A stretch of 64,000 bases of DNA from Marseilla massiliensis. GTDB taxonomy: Bacteria > Bacteroidota > Bacteroidia > Bacteroidales > Bacteroidaceae. The notes below the pieces were generated by a model. It was not told the origin of the DNA. It saw only the letters and a list, made by a program, of their open reading frames with translations, and searched no databases. Positions 46,564 through 56,211 of this stretch are shown in pieces (within the stretch, counting starts at the first letter, position 1; every line of letters starts with the position of its first letter). The position numbers were made by a program, and so were the translations under genes. The stretch spans positions 186,001-250,000 of the forward strand of contig NZ_JACJJL010000003.1 of NCBI RefSeq assembly GCF_016899955.1, in the 5' to 3' direction.

Positions 46564-46725
46564 TTATGGTTTTGGCTGGCCGGTCATGGTAAGAGCATGG
46601 CCGTTCCATTCCGTGAAATGTTCAATAATCGTTATTTTTCCAGACTCTTGGTCGTGCACGTTGTTGCCCATGAACTCGTGCAACGCCAAAGAGATGGCAG
46701 CAAAAACCTCTTTGTCCTGTTTCAT
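46564..46725 (-). CDS. Small protein of the mmd operon, OadG-tail-like
   Basis: The 53-aa product starts MKQDKEVFAAISLALHEFMG and contains NVHDQESGKITI, WNGHALTMTGQPKP. This resembles the soluble C-terminal end found on some gamma (OadG) subunits of decarboxylases in this phylum (helix, then HD-ES, then WN). The transmembrane helix of a full gamma subunit is missing in the gap after mmdA. An in-frame GTG at 46767 would add 14 residues. It lies between mmdA and mmdC, so a role in complex assembly is plausible. Confidence 0.5.
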   Translation of the reverse strand: MKQDKEVFAAISLALHEFMGNNVHDQESGKITIIEHFTEWNGHALTMTGQPKP

Positions 46726-46815
46726 ATCTACAATGTTTTGGCCACAGAATCCGGTCTGTTTCAGCACAGGTCTTTTCCTCGTGCACGACCGAGTCCTGTG
46801 GCCCGTTATGCTTTT

Positions 46816-48381
46816 TTACATTGGTATGTTGCCATGTTTCTTGGCAGGCAGGCTCTCGCGCTTGGTTGAAAGCTGTGCGAGGGCTCGGCAGATGCGGAAG
46901 CGGGTGTTGCGCGGCTCTATCACGTCGTCGATGTAGCCATACTTGGCAGCCTGGTATGGGTTGGCAAACATCTCGGTGTATTCCTCCTCTTTCTCTGCGA
47001 GGAAGGCCTGAACGTCTTCACCGGCGGCTTTCTTGTCCTTTGCCTCCTTGGCGCACAGTACGGCTACTGCGCCAGATGCGCCCATCACGGCAATTTCTGC
47101 TGACGGCCAAGCGTAGTTGATGTCTGCGCGCAGTTGCTTGCATCCCATCACGATGTGGCTGCCGCCATAGCTCTTGCGCAGGGTGACAGTAATCTTTGGA
47201 ACGGTAGCCTCGCCGTAAGCATAGAGCAACTTTGCACCATGAAGTATGACGGCGTTGTACTCCTGGCCGGTGCCGGGCAGGAATCCGGGAACGTCGACGA
47301 GCGAAACGATTGGGATGTTGAATGCGTCGCAGAATCTCACGAAGCGCGCACCCTTGCGGCTGGCGTTGACGTCGAGCACGCCTGCATAGCATGACGGCTG
47401 GTTGGCAACGATGCCCACGCTTTGCCCGTTGAAGCGTGCAAAGCCCACGATGATGTTCTTGGCAAACTTTGGCTGTACCTCGAAGAATTCGCCGTCGTCG
47501 ACAATTGCGCTGATAACCTTGTACATGTTGTATGCCTCGTTGGGGTTCTCGGGGATGATTTCGTTGAGCGAGTCTTCCAGTCGGTCGATGGGGTCTTCAC
47601 ACTTTTTGCGTGGTGCCACCTCCATGTTGTTCGACGGTATGTAGCTAAGCAGTGTGCGTATCATCTGCATGGCCTCTTCCTCGGTGGCAGCCGTGAAGTG
47701 GGTCACGCCGCTCTTTGTCGAGTGCACGCTTGCTCCTCCGAGGTGCTCCTGGTCGATGTCCTCGCCTGTTACGGTCTTTACAACCTTCGGGCCAGTAAGG
47801 AACATGTATGACGTGTTCTCCATCATAAGCGTGAAGTCGGTGAGGGCAGGCGAGTACACTGCGCCGCCGGCGCAAGGCCCGAAGATTCCGCTGATCTGCG
47901 GTATCACACCCGAAGCCAGGATGTTGCGCTCGAATATCTCGGCGTAACCTGCCAATGCGCAGATGCCTTCCTGGATGCGCGCTCCACCGGAGTCGTTGAT
48001 TCCGATGACGGGGGCGCCCATCTTCATGGCCATGTCCATGATCTTGCATATCTTCTGTGCCATGGTTTCAGACAGAGAACCGCCATTGACAGTGAAGTCT
48101 TGTGCGAATACAAACACGAGCCTTCCGTCTATTGTTCCCGAGCCTGTAACCACACCGTCGCCCAGATACTGCTTCTTCTCCATTCCAAAGTTGGTGCAAC
48201 GGTGGAGCTTGAACATGTCGTACTCTTCGAAGCTGCCTTCGTCCAGCAGCATATCAATGCGTTCACGGGCTGTGTACTTGCCACGGGCGTGCTGTTTCTC
48301 GATGGCTTTCTCGCCGCCACCCATGCGTGCTTTCTCGCGATTCTCGATAAGCTGCTTTATCTTCTCCAATTGTTTGCTCAT
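46816..48381 (-). CDS. mmdA: Carboxyltransferase subunit of methylmalonyl-CoA decarboxylase/propionyl-CoA carboxylase
   Basis: The 521-aa protein contains two crotonase-like carboxyltransferase domains. Typical segments are [22 protein letters not shown], split by family spacing, [45 protein letters not shown] in the first half, and [37 protein letters not shown] in the second. It moves the carboxyl group between (S)-methylmalonyl-CoA and biotin. With the epimerase encoded upstream this serves the succinate to propionate pathway. Confidence 0.95.
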   Translation of the reverse strand: MSKQLEKIKQLIENREKARMGGGEKAIEKQHARGKYTARERIDMLLDEGSFEEYDMFKLHRCTNFGMEKKQYLGDGVVTGSGTIDGRLVFVFAQDFTVNGGSLSETMAQKICKIMDMAMKMGAPVIGINDSGGARIQEGICALAGYAEIFERNILASGVIPQISGIFGPCAGGAVYSPALTDFTLMMENTSYMFLTGPKVVKTVTGEDIDQEHLGGASVHSTKSGVTHFTAATEEEAMQMIRTLLSYIPSNNMEVAPRKKCEDPIDRLEDSLNEIIPENPNEAYNMYKVISAIVDDGEFFEVQPKFAKNIIVGFARFNGQSVGIVANQPSCYAGVLDVNASRKGARFVRFCDAFNIPIVSLVDVPGFLPGTGQEYNAVILHGAKLLYAYGEATVPKITVTLRKSYGGSHIVMGCKQLRADINYAWPSAEIAVMGASGAVAVLCAKEAKDKKAAGEDVQAFLAEKEEEYTEMFANPYQAAKYGYIDDVIEPRNTRFRICRALAQLSTKRESLPAKKHGNIPM

Positions 48382-48394
48382 TGCTCTCTATGTT

Positions 48395-48799
48395 TTAATG
48401 TTCACAAAGTTCGGTCAGGATTCCCACTGTTGACTTCGGGTGCAGGAACGCAATGTTAAGGTTCTCCGCTCCCTTGCGCGGCTCTTTGTCGATGAGGCGT
48501 ATGCCTTTTTCATCACATTCAGCCAGCGCATTAGCCACGCCGTCTTCGATGCAGAATGCTACGTGGTGTACTCCGTGGTTGCCTTTGTCAAGCCATTTTT
48601 GTATGGTGCTGTCGGGTGACGTTGGCTCCAGCAGCTCAAGCTTCACCTCGCCGCATTTCAAGAATGCGGTCTTCACTTTCTGATCTGCCACTTCTTCGAT
48701 GTTGTAGCATTTCAGACCCAATACATTTTCAAAGTAAGGCAGAGACTCCTCGATGCTTTGGACGGCTATGCCTAAATGTTCAATGTGTGAGATTTTCAT
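48395..48799 (-). CDS. mce: Methylmalonyl-CoA epimerase
   Basis: The 134-aa vicinal-oxygen-chelate protein interconverts the (R) and (S) forms of methylmalonyl-CoA. It begins KISHIEHLGIAVQSIEE (metal His in IEHLGIA), has KLELLEPT and NHGVHHVAFCIEDG, and ends with FLHPKSTVGILTEL, the glutamate ligand being in that last segment. It leads the operon with mmdA 13 bases downstream. Confidence 0.95.
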   Translation of the reverse strand: MKISHIEHLGIAVQSIEESLPYFENVLGLKCYNIEEVADQKVKTAFLKCGEVKLELLEPTSPDSTIQKWLDKGNHGVHHVAFCIEDGVANALAECDEKGIRLIDKEPRKGAENLNIAFLHPKSTVGILTELCEH

Positions 48800-48847
48800 T
48801 ATGCTGTAATTTTGTTAGGGTTTAGTCTTCTTTTCTTTATACCATTG

Positions 48848-48878
48848 CAAAGATAGTTAATATAATCAAGATTGTAAA
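48848..48878 (-). promoter_or_regulatory. Promoter of the mce-mmd operon
   Basis: TATCTTTG (48848-48855) with TTTA (48875-48878) 19 bases upstream on the minus strand. Confidence 0.6.
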
Positions 48879-49090
48879 ATTATAAATTAAAAAGATTGTT
48901 AAGGGAAGTGGCTGTTTTCGGGTGTTGTGTGTGCTGTGGTGCCGTGTGCTCTCAAATGCAATGGCCACATGTCAATTGGCTTTGCCCTTGCCGTGGCATT
49001 TGTGGCATTGCGGGCAGCTGTTCGGATGGTCGGAAAAGCTTTGTCGGGTGTAAGGTTTTGTTGTCGTTTCCGGATTTTTCCGCAATCCGC

Positions 49091-49194
49091 TGACGTACAG
49101 CCCGTTGGCGGCCAATGTCGTTTGGTGGCCTAAAACGGCCCTTGCGGGCGGTCCAAACGGGCCGTTCCGCGTTGCAACGGCGCCCGTTTTGCAA
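49091..49194. repeat. 22-bp tandem intergenic repeat array, four units with one short gap
   Basis: Units lie at 49091-49112, 49129-49150, 49151-49172 and 49173-49194. Cores are GTACAGCCCGTTGG, AAACGGCCCTTGC, AAACGGGCCGTTCC and CAACGGCGCCCGTTTT. The 600-base spacer around it (48800-49408) holds no gene that I can support. Confidence 0.72.
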
Positions 49195-49408
49195 TGCAGA
49201 GTCAGGGGCGTTGCTTGGCGTGAGGGGTTTGTAAATGATTTTGCCCGAAGGTGCCAGGGATTTCATGTCGCCTGTCGTCCGGCCATTTGCTGTGGCTCAT
49301 GGTCAGTGGCACAGGCTGCATGACGGCTTGGCACCGTACTGGCAGCGTGGGCGGCAGGCCAGGGCAAACTGATGCTTGTGTGTTAACGATATTATGATGC
49401 TGCCATTG

Positions 49409-51799
49409 TCAGAACTCAAATATTACCCTTCCGTTAATTTGACGCCCTGTTAGGTAGTTGGGTACGGCATACTGCTGGTTTGTGACGTCAGTCACCCAAT
49501 AGTAAGAGTTGACGTTGCTTATCCCGAAAAGGTTAAGGCAATCGACGCCGAGCCAGATGTTTTTGAATATGCTGTGCTTCTTTCTGTCGTCGTTGTCGTA
49601 GGCGCGATAGCTCAGGCCAACGTCTACGCGCTTGTATGCCGGTGCCCTGAAGTTTTGGTACTCCAGGCCCTTGTGCGGCGCTCCGAATGGCAATCCGTCG
49701 GCGAAGGCCAGGCTGAGGGTCATCTTCCAGCGCTCTGTTCCGGGGAAGTAATCAGTGAAATGCAGGTTTATAGCATACCTTTGGTCGGTTGGCATTGGCA
49801 CCTGCTTGCCGTTGATCTTTTGCTTTGTGCTCATCAGTGAGAAGGTAACCCACGAGTCTGTGCCCGGCACAAACTCGCCGTAAAGCTTCAGGTCGAGCCC
49901 GGCCGCATATCCGCTGCCCATGTTTTCGCCGTAATACGTCACCTTGACGTTGTTCACGTTATAGGGTATTATGTTTGACAGTGCCTTGTAATATGCCTCT
50001 GCCGTAAACTTATACGGGCGTTCCTTGATTTTGAACCTATAGTCGAATGCTGCCACGAAATGCAGCGAGCGCTGGCTTTTTATCCTGTTGTTGAGCGTGA
50101 CCACGGTCACCCCGTTGACCTTTGTCGTGTCTCTTAGCTCTTTGAAGAACGGGGCTTGGTAATAGAGGCCGGTGGCAAGGCGGAATGTCATGTTGTTGTT
50201 GAAAGCGGGGATAATGGCCAGCGATGCCCTTGGCGACACAATTGTTTCGCTGTTGAACGACCAGTTGCTGAACCGTATGCCGTAGTTGAGCGTGTAGAAC
50301 GTTGAGTTTTCCTCGCCGCTTGTAAATTTGTATGTGTCTTGTATGTAACCCTCTATTCGGTGGCTGTTTAGCGTGTTGCGCGAGTTGAGCGTGTAAATCA
50401 GGTCGAGCCTGTCGCCGGTGTGCGGTATGGAATAGCCGCTTGAGTCTCTCATTTCATATTCGCGTGAGTTCTCTTCGACATGCTCTATCTTGTAGGTCAG
50501 GCCTCCTTCTATCGTGTGGCGTTTTGTTTTGTGGTTCAACATGAGCTTGAAGCTCTCGACGTTGGCTGTCAGGTAGTTGCGTGCATGCTCCATGTAGGTG
50601 CCTACACCAAGGTTTTCGCTCGTTTCGGTGTCGTCGAGCCAGTATTGCCCTTGTATGTCGTAGGTCTCCTGTTCCTTCGTGCGGAAGGCCGAAGCAATCA
50701 GTGACAGTTTGGTGTTGGCTCCAAACTGGCGCGATATAGTCAGTGCCCCGAAGAGTGTCCTGAACACGTCTTTCTCTTGACCGTCGAAGTAGACCCTGAA
50801 CGATTTCACGTCTTCCATCGTGCCAAACGACGTCTCGCGGTCGGTCGGTACAAAGTTATAGTGGTTGTCAGATATGTTTCCTATGAAGTCGATGCTCCAC
50901 CGTTGGTTTGGCCTGAAGCAGATATAGGTCTGGTAGTCAAGGAAGTTGGGCTTGTATTCGCCGTTGGTCTCAAGCGAGCCAAGCAGGTAACGGTTTGTCT
51001 TGTAGCGTATTCCGTGGCTCATCGAAAACTTCTTGGTGCCCACGCCTACATAGGCGCTTGCCCCGAGAAGCGAGACTGAGATGTTTGCCTCGAACTTCTT
51101 CGGTTGCTTGTACGTTATGTCCAATGCCGACGACATCTTGTCGCCATACTTTGCTTCGAACCCTCCTGTGGAGAAACCAATCGATTCCACCATGTCGGGG
51201 TTTATCACGCTCAGCCCTTCCTGCTGTCCGCTCCTTATGAGAAGCGGGCGGTAAACTTCCACATTATTTATATATACAGAGTTCTCGTCGAAGCTTCCTC
51301 CACGTACGTTGTATTGTGATGACAGCTCGTTGTGGGTCGAAACACCGGCCTGTTGCTGAATCAGGGCCTCCACGGCGTTGCCGCTTGCGGTGGCCAAGCC
51401 CTTCATGTCTTTTATGTCAAGGCGTTCGGTGCCTGTCGTCTGCCTTCGCTTCTCGGTGACGACAATCTCGCCCAGGGCGGCCATCGATGGCAAAACGATT
51501 TCTATCCTCTGCTTTCCGCGCGGGTTGCGGAACAGGCGCTTGCGCGCATTGTAGCCAATCATCGAGAACTTAACGACTACGCTGTCTGCCGAAGCCAGCG
51601 TTATGCTGAACTCGCCCTTTAGGTTGGTCATCGCGACCTTGCCTTGCTCCAGGCACGACACGGTGGCAAGTTCTATGGGGTTTTGCTCTTCGTCCACGAC
51701 CCTTCCGGTCAGGGTGAAGCTCTGTGCAGAAGCGGTGAGTGTGGCCACCAGCATGAGGGTGAGCACAGCTATGATATGTTTGGCGGTCGTTGTCTTCAT
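49409..51799 (-). CDS. TonB-dependent receptor with carboxypeptidase-regulatory domain
   Basis: A 796-aa outer-membrane transporter. It has a signal peptide (to ASAQ, about residue 26), a carboxypeptidase D regulatory-like domain (FTLTGRVVDEEQNPIELATV), a plug domain with EALIQQQAGVSTHNELSSQY and SVYINNVEVY, and a 22-strand-type barrel that ends in Phe (GRVIFEF). Substrate unknown; no partner lipoprotein or polysaccharide enzyme is adjacent, so it is not a classical SusC/SusD pair. It reads alone leftwards. Confidence 0.9.
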   Translation of the reverse strand: MKTTTAKHIIAVLTLMLVATLTASAQSFTLTGRVVDEEQNPIELATVSCLEQGKVAMTNLKGEFSITLASADSVVVKFSMIGYNARKRLFRNPRGKQRIEIVLPSMAALGEIVVTEKRRQTTGTERLDIKDMKGLATASGNAVEALIQQQAGVSTHNELSSQYNVRGGSFDENSVYINNVEVYRPLLIRSGQQEGLSVINPDMVESIGFSTGGFEAKYGDKMSSALDITYKQPKKFEANISVSLLGASAYVGVGTKKFSMSHGIRYKTNRYLLGSLETNGEYKPNFLDYQTYICFRPNQRWSIDFIGNISDNHYNFVPTDRETSFGTMEDVKSFRVYFDGQEKDVFRTLFGALTISRQFGANTKLSLIASAFRTKEQETYDIQGQYWLDDTETSENLGVGTYMEHARNYLTANVESFKLMLNHKTKRHTIEGGLTYKIEHVEENSREYEMRDSSGYSIPHTGDRLDLIYTLNSRNTLNSHRIEGYIQDTYKFTSGEENSTFYTLNYGIRFSNWSFNSETIVSPRASLAIIPAFNNNMTFRLATGLYYQAPFFKELRDTTKVNGVTVVTLNNRIKSQRSLHFVAAFDYRFKIKERPYKFTAEAYYKALSNIIPYNVNNVKVTYYGENMGSGYAAGLDLKLYGEFVPGTDSWVTFSLMSTKQKINGKQVPMPTDQRYAINLHFTDYFPGTERWKMTLSLAFADGLPFGAPHKGLEYQNFRAPAYKRVDVGLSYRAYDNDDRKKHSIFKNIWLGVDCLNLFGISNVNSYYWVTDVTNQQYAVPNYLTGRQINGRVIFEF

Positions 51800-51929
51800 T
51801 TGCTAATTAAACGTACGAATCGTTGGTAATATTGTGTTGGCCATGTCACAAATACACCGTGTTCCCGCCGTTTGCTTGGCGTGTCGCGAATTATGCCTGG
51901 CAAATGTGCATTGAATGAAATTTATTCGC

Positions 51930-51937
51930 TATATTTG
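51930..51937 (+). promoter_or_regulatory. Promoter -7 element for the AlaX-like gene
   Basis: TATATTTG, 88 bases before the ATG at 52025. The -33 box is not evident. Confidence 0.45.
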
Positions 51938-52024
51938 CAGGCGTTTACAGCGAAAGGCCGTTGCACATGTAGCGTTGGCGCATGTCGTAACGGACGGTAA
52001 TGACATGGAATCAACTTAAAACGC

Positions 52025-52495
52025 ATGAACGAAGATATAGTATTGAACAGCCATAACAAGGAGGAATTTCCGCCTGCGCATACCGCCGAGCATCTGTTGA
52101 ACCAGACTATGGTGCGCATGTTTGGGTGTGAGAGGTCGAGCAACGCTCACATAGAGCGCAAAAAGAGCAAGATAAGCTATGTGTTAGACCACAAGCCTTC
52201 GCGCAAGGAAGAGAAGGCAATTGAAGACAGGATGAATGAATTGATAGCCGAAGACTTGCCCGTTAGCTATGAGTTTGTTAGCAAAGACAGCCTTCCAGAC
52301 GATGTCAAGGCCGACAGGTTGCCTGCAGATGTGTCTGACACCATACGCCTGGTAAGGATTGGCGACTACGATGTGTGCCCATGCATAGGCAAGCACGTGC
52401 GCTCAACGTCACAGATAGGGCGTTTTGAAATGCTCGGAACCAATTGGGATGAGATGTCCAAGTCATTCCGCATCCGCTTCAAGGTGGTTCAGTGA
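52025..52495 (+). CDS. AlaX-like tRNA trans-editing domain protein
   Basis: The 156-aa protein is a free-standing second additional domain of the alanyl/threonyl-tRNA synthetase type. It has the zinc-site motifs HTAEHLLNQT (His19, His23) and CPCIGKHVRST (Cys120, His124), spaced as in AlaX. It would hydrolyse mischarged tRNA in trans, such as Ser-tRNA(Ala). Whether the substrate is Ala or Thr tRNA cannot be read here. It starts at ATG 52025 and converges on RNase G. Confidence 0.82.
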   Translation: MNEDIVLNSHNKEEFPPAHTAEHLLNQTMVRMFGCERSSNAHIERKKSKISYVLDHKPSRKEEKAIEDRMNELIAEDLPVSYEFVSKDSLPDDVKADRLPADVSDTIRLVRIGDYDVCPCIGKHVRSTSQIGRFEMLGTNWDEMSKSFRIRFKVVQ

Positions 52496-52557
52496 ATGCC
52501 TGCCGTTGTCGGCGGTTAGCAATGTTTCCGCTTGGCGGGCCAGCGGCACAAATGAAG

Positions 52558-52586
52558 AGTGGAGGCGCCTTACGGCTGCCTCCACT
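52558..52586. terminator. Shared terminator between alaX-like gene and rng
   Basis: AGTGGAGGC (52558-52566) pairs with GCCTCCACT (52578-52586) in the short gap between two converging genes. No strong T run. Confidence 0.6.
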
Positions 52587-52590
52587 GTGT

Positions 52591-54165
52591 TCATTTGGTT
52601 TCTATTTCCTCTTTCATGTCGATGAAATTGCCCTTCTTGTCATAGAATTCATATTGCAAGAAAGCCAGTTTCTGCGACGGGATGATGCTGAGTCCAAGCC
52701 CGTATTTCATTTGCCATTTCCGTTTTAGCGAGAAAAGCCCTTGGTTTATGTAGGCCGCTACATACGGATGCACATGCAGGTTGAACTTCTTGATTCCAAT
52801 CTTTGTTACCAGTCGGTCAATCTTGCTCTCCAATTGGTCTGTAAACAGGATGCTTGACTTAATCTTTCCTTTGCCGAAACAAGTGGGGCAGGTCTCTTCC
52901 ACGTTGACATCCATTGCCGGGCGCACGCGCTGGCGGGTTATCTGCATAAGCCCGAATTTGCTCAATGGCAGGATGTTGTGCCTGGCCCTGTCTTTCTGCA
53001 TGTTCTTGCACATACGCTCATATAGCATTTGCCTGTCTTCAGCGAGGTTCATGTCGATGAAGTCAACCACTATGATGCCTCCCATGTCGCGTAGGCGCAA
53101 CTGTCTTGCCAACTCGTCGGCAGCGCCAAGGTTCACCTCCAGGGCATTGGCCTCTTGACCGTTTTCAGAGCGCGTTCTGTTTCCGCTGTTCACGTCAACC
53201 ACGTGCAGTGCCTCGGTGTGCTCTATGATTAGGTATGCACCACGCTTGTAGTTGACTGTCTTTCCGAATGCCGACTTGATTTGCTTTGTGACGTTGAAAT
53301 TGTCGAAAATGGGCACCTGGCCGGTATATCTCTTGACGATGTCTACCTTCTCCGGGGCAATCAGTTTCACGTAATCGCGCACCTGGTTGAACACCTCTTC
53401 GTCGTTGACGTATATACCGTCGTACGTTGGGTTGAATAAGTCGCGAAGCAATGCTACAACCCTGCCGGTCTCTTCGTAGACAACTTGCGGTCTTGTTGTG
53501 CTCTTTTGAACTTTTGTAATTGTGTCTTCCCACCGCTTGAGCAGTGTTTTCATTTCTTTGTCAAGTTCGGCCACCCTCTTGCCCTCTGCCGATGTGCGCA
53601 CGATGACGCCAAAGTTCTTGGGCTTGATGCTTTGGATGAGTTGCTTCAGGCGTGTTCTTTCTTCGCCTTTTTTGATTTTGGAAGATACAGAGACTTTATC
53701 GTTGAATGGTATCAGCACCATATACCTGCCTGCGAAGCTCAGTTCGCACGTGAGTCTCGGGCCTTTGGTCGAGATGGGCTCTTTCACAATCTGCACCATC
53801 ACTTCTTGCCCAACCTTAAGTGTCGTTTGCACGCTGCCGTCTTTTTTCAGCTCGGGCAGGCGGGTTGCCTTCGATATCGGATAAAGTTTCTTTCTGTCGC
53901 TTTGTACCTGTTTGAGATACTTCTCGTAAGAGCTAAATTGAGAACCCAAATCAAGATAGTGCAAAAATGCATCCCGTTCAAATCCGACGTCTACGAAACA
54001 GGCATTGAGACCGGGCATAAGCTTCTTAACCTTTGCCATGTAGATGTTGCCCACAGAGAATGAAGCCGACCGCGTCTCGTTCTGGTATTCAACGAGGCTT
54101 TTGTCTTCGAGCAGTGCTATCGATATCTCTTTGGGGTGGACGTCAATGATAACTTCGCTTGTCAT
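52591..54165 (-). CDS. rng: Ribonuclease E/G family endoribonuclease
   Basis: The 524-aa enzyme trims rRNA precursors and starts mRNA decay. It has an S1-like domain near residues 35-125 (SVGNIYMAKVKKLMPGLNACFVDVG, broken by spacing), a central RNase-H-like fold, the catalytic acidic sites in VVDVNSG and VVDFIDMNL, and the zinc-link Cys pair in CPTCFGKGK. The ATG at 54165 (MTSEVIIDV) is chosen because the extra 46 upstream residues in the longer frame are basic and unlike the family. HU and a 29-aa ribosomal-type protein lie upstream in the same direction. Confidence 0.93.
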   Translation of the reverse strand: MTSEVIIDVHPKEISIALLEDKSLVEYQNETRSASFSVGNIYMAKVKKLMPGLNACFVDVGFERDAFLHYLDLGSQFSSYEKYLKQVQSDRKKLYPISKATRLPELKKDGSVQTTLKVGQEVMVQIVKEPISTKGPRLTCELSFAGRYMVLIPFNDKVSVSSKIKKGEERTRLKQLIQSIKPKNFGVIVRTSAEGKRVAELDKEMKTLLKRWEDTITKVQKSTTRPQVVYEETGRVVALLRDLFNPTYDGIYVNDEEVFNQVRDYVKLIAPEKVDIVKRYTGQVPIFDNFNVTKQIKSAFGKTVNYKRGAYLIIEHTEALHVVDVNSGNRTRSENGQEANALEVNLGAADELARQLRLRDMGGIIVVDFIDMNLAEDRQMLYERMCKNMQKDRARHNILPLSKFGLMQITRQRVRPAMDVNVEETCPTCFGKGKIKSSILFTDQLESKIDRLVTKIGIKKFNLHVHPYVAAYINQGLFSLKRKWQMKYGLGLSIIPSQKLAFLQYEFYDKKGNFIDMKEEIETK

Positions 54166-54445
54166 TACTTTAAACGGTTTTCTTTCGTTGGTTTCACAAG
54201 GTGCACGGCCATTGGCCTTGCACCGCTGTTTCTCTCTTCGACGGAATCTGTGCTTATGTCTTTTCACAACAAAAACTACGCGATTTGCCGTAAAAATAGA
54301 CAAAAGAGATGGTTAATTGTTTGTTTTTGGACAAATGCACGGATTCCCTGCTAATTTAACAGAAAGGGTGTGCCATAATCCGAATGGATTTTCTGACACA
54401 CTCCTCTCATTAAAATCTTTGAACAAACCTCAGAGGCTGTATTGC

Positions 54446-54535
54446 TTACTTGCTCTTGTGCCTGTTCTTTCTCAGTCTTTTTTTACGCTTGTGCGTAGCC
54501 ATCTTGTGGCCTTTCTTTTTCTTTCCGCTTGGCAT
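54446..54535 (-). CDS. 29-aa basic protein, COX24/AURKAIP1-like, probable ribosome component
   Basis: The frame reads MPSGKKKKGHKMATHKRKKR then LRKNRHKSK and TAA. The KRKKRLRKNRHK block matches the short Arg/Lys-rich motif of the COX24/AURKAIP1 family (mitochondrial mS38 and related bacterial small-subunit proteins), and MPSGKK...HKMATHKRKK is the form I know from Bacteroidetes genomes. It is 38 bases after the HU gene stop and upstream of rng. This is shorter than most gene finders report. Confidence 0.8.
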   Translation of the reverse strand: MPSGKKKKGHKMATHKRKKRLRKNRHKSK

Positions 54536-54573
54536 AGCTTGATATTTTTAAATGTTATTTGTAAAATTGTTGA

Positions 54574-54849
54574 TTATTTCATCTTTGCAATAAAGCTCTT
54601 GGCCGGCTTGAATGCAGGGTAGTCGTGTGCCTCGATGACGATGGTTGTGTTCTTTGATATGTTGCGGGCTGTCTTCTGTGCCCTGTGCTTAACGATAAAG
54701 CTACCGAATCCCCGCAGGAAAACATCTTCTTTGCGTATGGTAAGGCTCTGCCTCACTTCTTCCATAAAAGCTTCTATTGTCGTGGCTACATCCTGCTTGG
54801 CGAGACCGGTGTCCTCAACTATCTTGTTGATTATATCAGCTTTTGTCAT
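54574..54849 (-). CDS. HU-family DNA-binding protein
   Basis: The 91-aa histone-like protein bends DNA as a dimer. It begins MTKADIINKIVEDTGLAKQD, has VFLRGFGSFIVKHRAQKTARN (split here by family spacing) and ends with PAFKPAKSF, all in HU/IHF order. The ATG at 54849 is chosen; the longer frame adds residues not found in HU. A TATATTTG promoter lies about 55 bases upstream. Confidence 0.94.
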   Translation of the reverse strand: MTKADIINKIVEDTGLAKQDVATTIEAFMEEVRQSLTIRKEDVFLRGFGSFIVKHRAQKTARNISKNTTIVIEAHDYPAFKPAKSFIAKMK

Positions 54850-54904
54850 CTTTCTTTTATGTTTAATGTTGTGATATTTTATTCGTCTCCGATTATTCGG
54901 AGTG

Positions 54905-54936
54905 CAAATATACTCATTTTTGGCGGTATGAGGAAA
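54905..54936 (-). promoter_or_regulatory. Promoter for HU
   Basis: TATATTTG (54905-54912) and TTTC (54933-54936), 20 bases apart on the minus strand. Confidence 0.55.
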
Positions 54937-55125
54937 TTTATAACGACTTTTTTTGTGAAAATGGCAAGAATCGGGTGGCGGCGATTTAAATTCCACATAT
55001 TAAGTGGTTTACACATTAATTATAACACCGACTTTATGGCTCGGAATGTTGCTTTGCCACTTGTTTGGCTTGTAAGAAAATGCGAATCTGCCGACACTGT
55101 TGCGGCGTTTTGCCGTGCTTTATGT

Positions 55126-55342
55126 CACAAAATGCGCTGTTTGCACATGGCTCGGCTTTGGCAATCGCCCGGAATGGCAGTGGCTGTCGTGGCGTTTGTA
55201 AAAAATAATTTCCTTTTCGGCGTGTTTGGCGTAATGCGTTGACAGGCAACATGTTGCAATGCGGGCGTTTTTGTCGTGTCAAACGTGTTGTTTTGAGGCA
55301 TGATACGGCTCGTTTTAGTGTGCAAAACGGCCTCTTTTGTAG
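55126..55342. repeat. 22-bp tandem intergenic repeat array, four good units and weaker copies
   Basis: Clear units start at 55255, 55277, 55299 and 55321 with no gap. Cores include ATACGGCTCGTTTT and AAACGGCCTCTTTT. Looser copies lie at about 55126-55169. The spacer (54850-55722) between divergent HU and AraC-type genes holds no other gene. Confidence 0.75.
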
Positions 55343-55691
55343 TCTGTATGGGGTGTGGTAGTGTGTTTGGGTGGGTAAATTAGGTTGCTTGTATGAATAT
55401 TTCATACGTACTTCCCGAATGCCGATTAACGATAATTTTGACTGCCAAAGACGTTGCTTGGGGTGGGGCGGCCTTGCCGTGGAGTGCACGTCGGTAGGTG
55501 CTGCCGCATCTGTGCGCATATCGTAGGCGGCTGACGTTCACGCGGCAACGGCCGTTCGCTTCGTGTTTATGTGGCGGGGGGGGGCGTGAGGCTGTTGCCG
55601 TGGCTGAGGAACATGGAGCGCAAACGTTTCTGTTATGTTTTTTTATGAAAAATAGACGGGCGCCAAATGACGTCTTATCAAAAAAAAATCG

Positions 55692-55699
55692 TATATTTG
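55692..55699 (+). promoter_or_regulatory. Promoter -7 element for the AraC-type gene
   Basis: TATATTTG, 23 bases before the ATG at 55723, after a run of A. The -33 is poor. Confidence 0.5.
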
Positions 55700-55722
55700 C
55701 AAAATACTAAAATCAATAGGTT

Positions 55723-56211
55723 ATGGCAAAATATAATATCACAGAAAAGAAAGAAAAAGAGGCCGCTTACCGTGATTTGGTCAGCCCGCAGCTGATGGAC
55801 GAGATGAAGGAAAAGATACTTAACATCATAGTGCTGCAGAAAAAGTATAAAGACAAGGACTATTCTGCCAAGAAACTAGCCGAAGACCTTGGCACAAACA
55901 CTCGCTATATTTCTGCGGTCATGAACGTGAGGTTTCACATGAATTACTCTTCGTTCATCAACAAGTTCCGCATTGAGGAGGCTATGGCCATACTTGTAGA
56001 CAAGCGATACCTTGACTTGAAGATGGAGGACGTGAGCGACATGGTGGGCTTTTCCAACCGTCAGTCGTTCTATGCGTCGTTCTATAAAATCATGAGGATG
56101 ACCCCGCGTGCATACAGGATGCAGCACATTGCCCAGCATCCGGAGAAAGCCAAGGCCGCAAAGGCCGCAAAGGCTGCGCGAAAGAGCAAAAAAACGGAGG
56201 GGGGAAACTGA
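55723..56211 (+). CDS. AraC-type helix-turn-helix protein
   Basis: The 162-aa protein has the two helix-turn-helix motifs of AraC regulators in about residues 45-130 (AKKLAEDLGTNTRYISAVMN and VSDMVGFSNRQSFYASFYKI), with FYxxFKK-type ending RMTPRAYRMQH. There is no ligand-binding domain. The tail is a basic AKAAKAAKAARKSKK stretch, like histone H1 tails. It is coupled to the dipeptidyl peptidase gene, whose ATG follows its stop directly. Target unknown. Confidence 0.85.
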   Translation: MAKYNITEKKEKEAAYRDLVSPQLMDEMKEKILNIIVLQKKYKDKDYSAKKLAEDLGTNTRYISAVMNVRFHMNYSSFINKFRIEEAMAILVDKRYLDLKMEDVSDMVGFSNRQSFYASFYKIMRMTPRAYRMQHIAQHPEKAKAAKAAKAARKSKKTEGGN

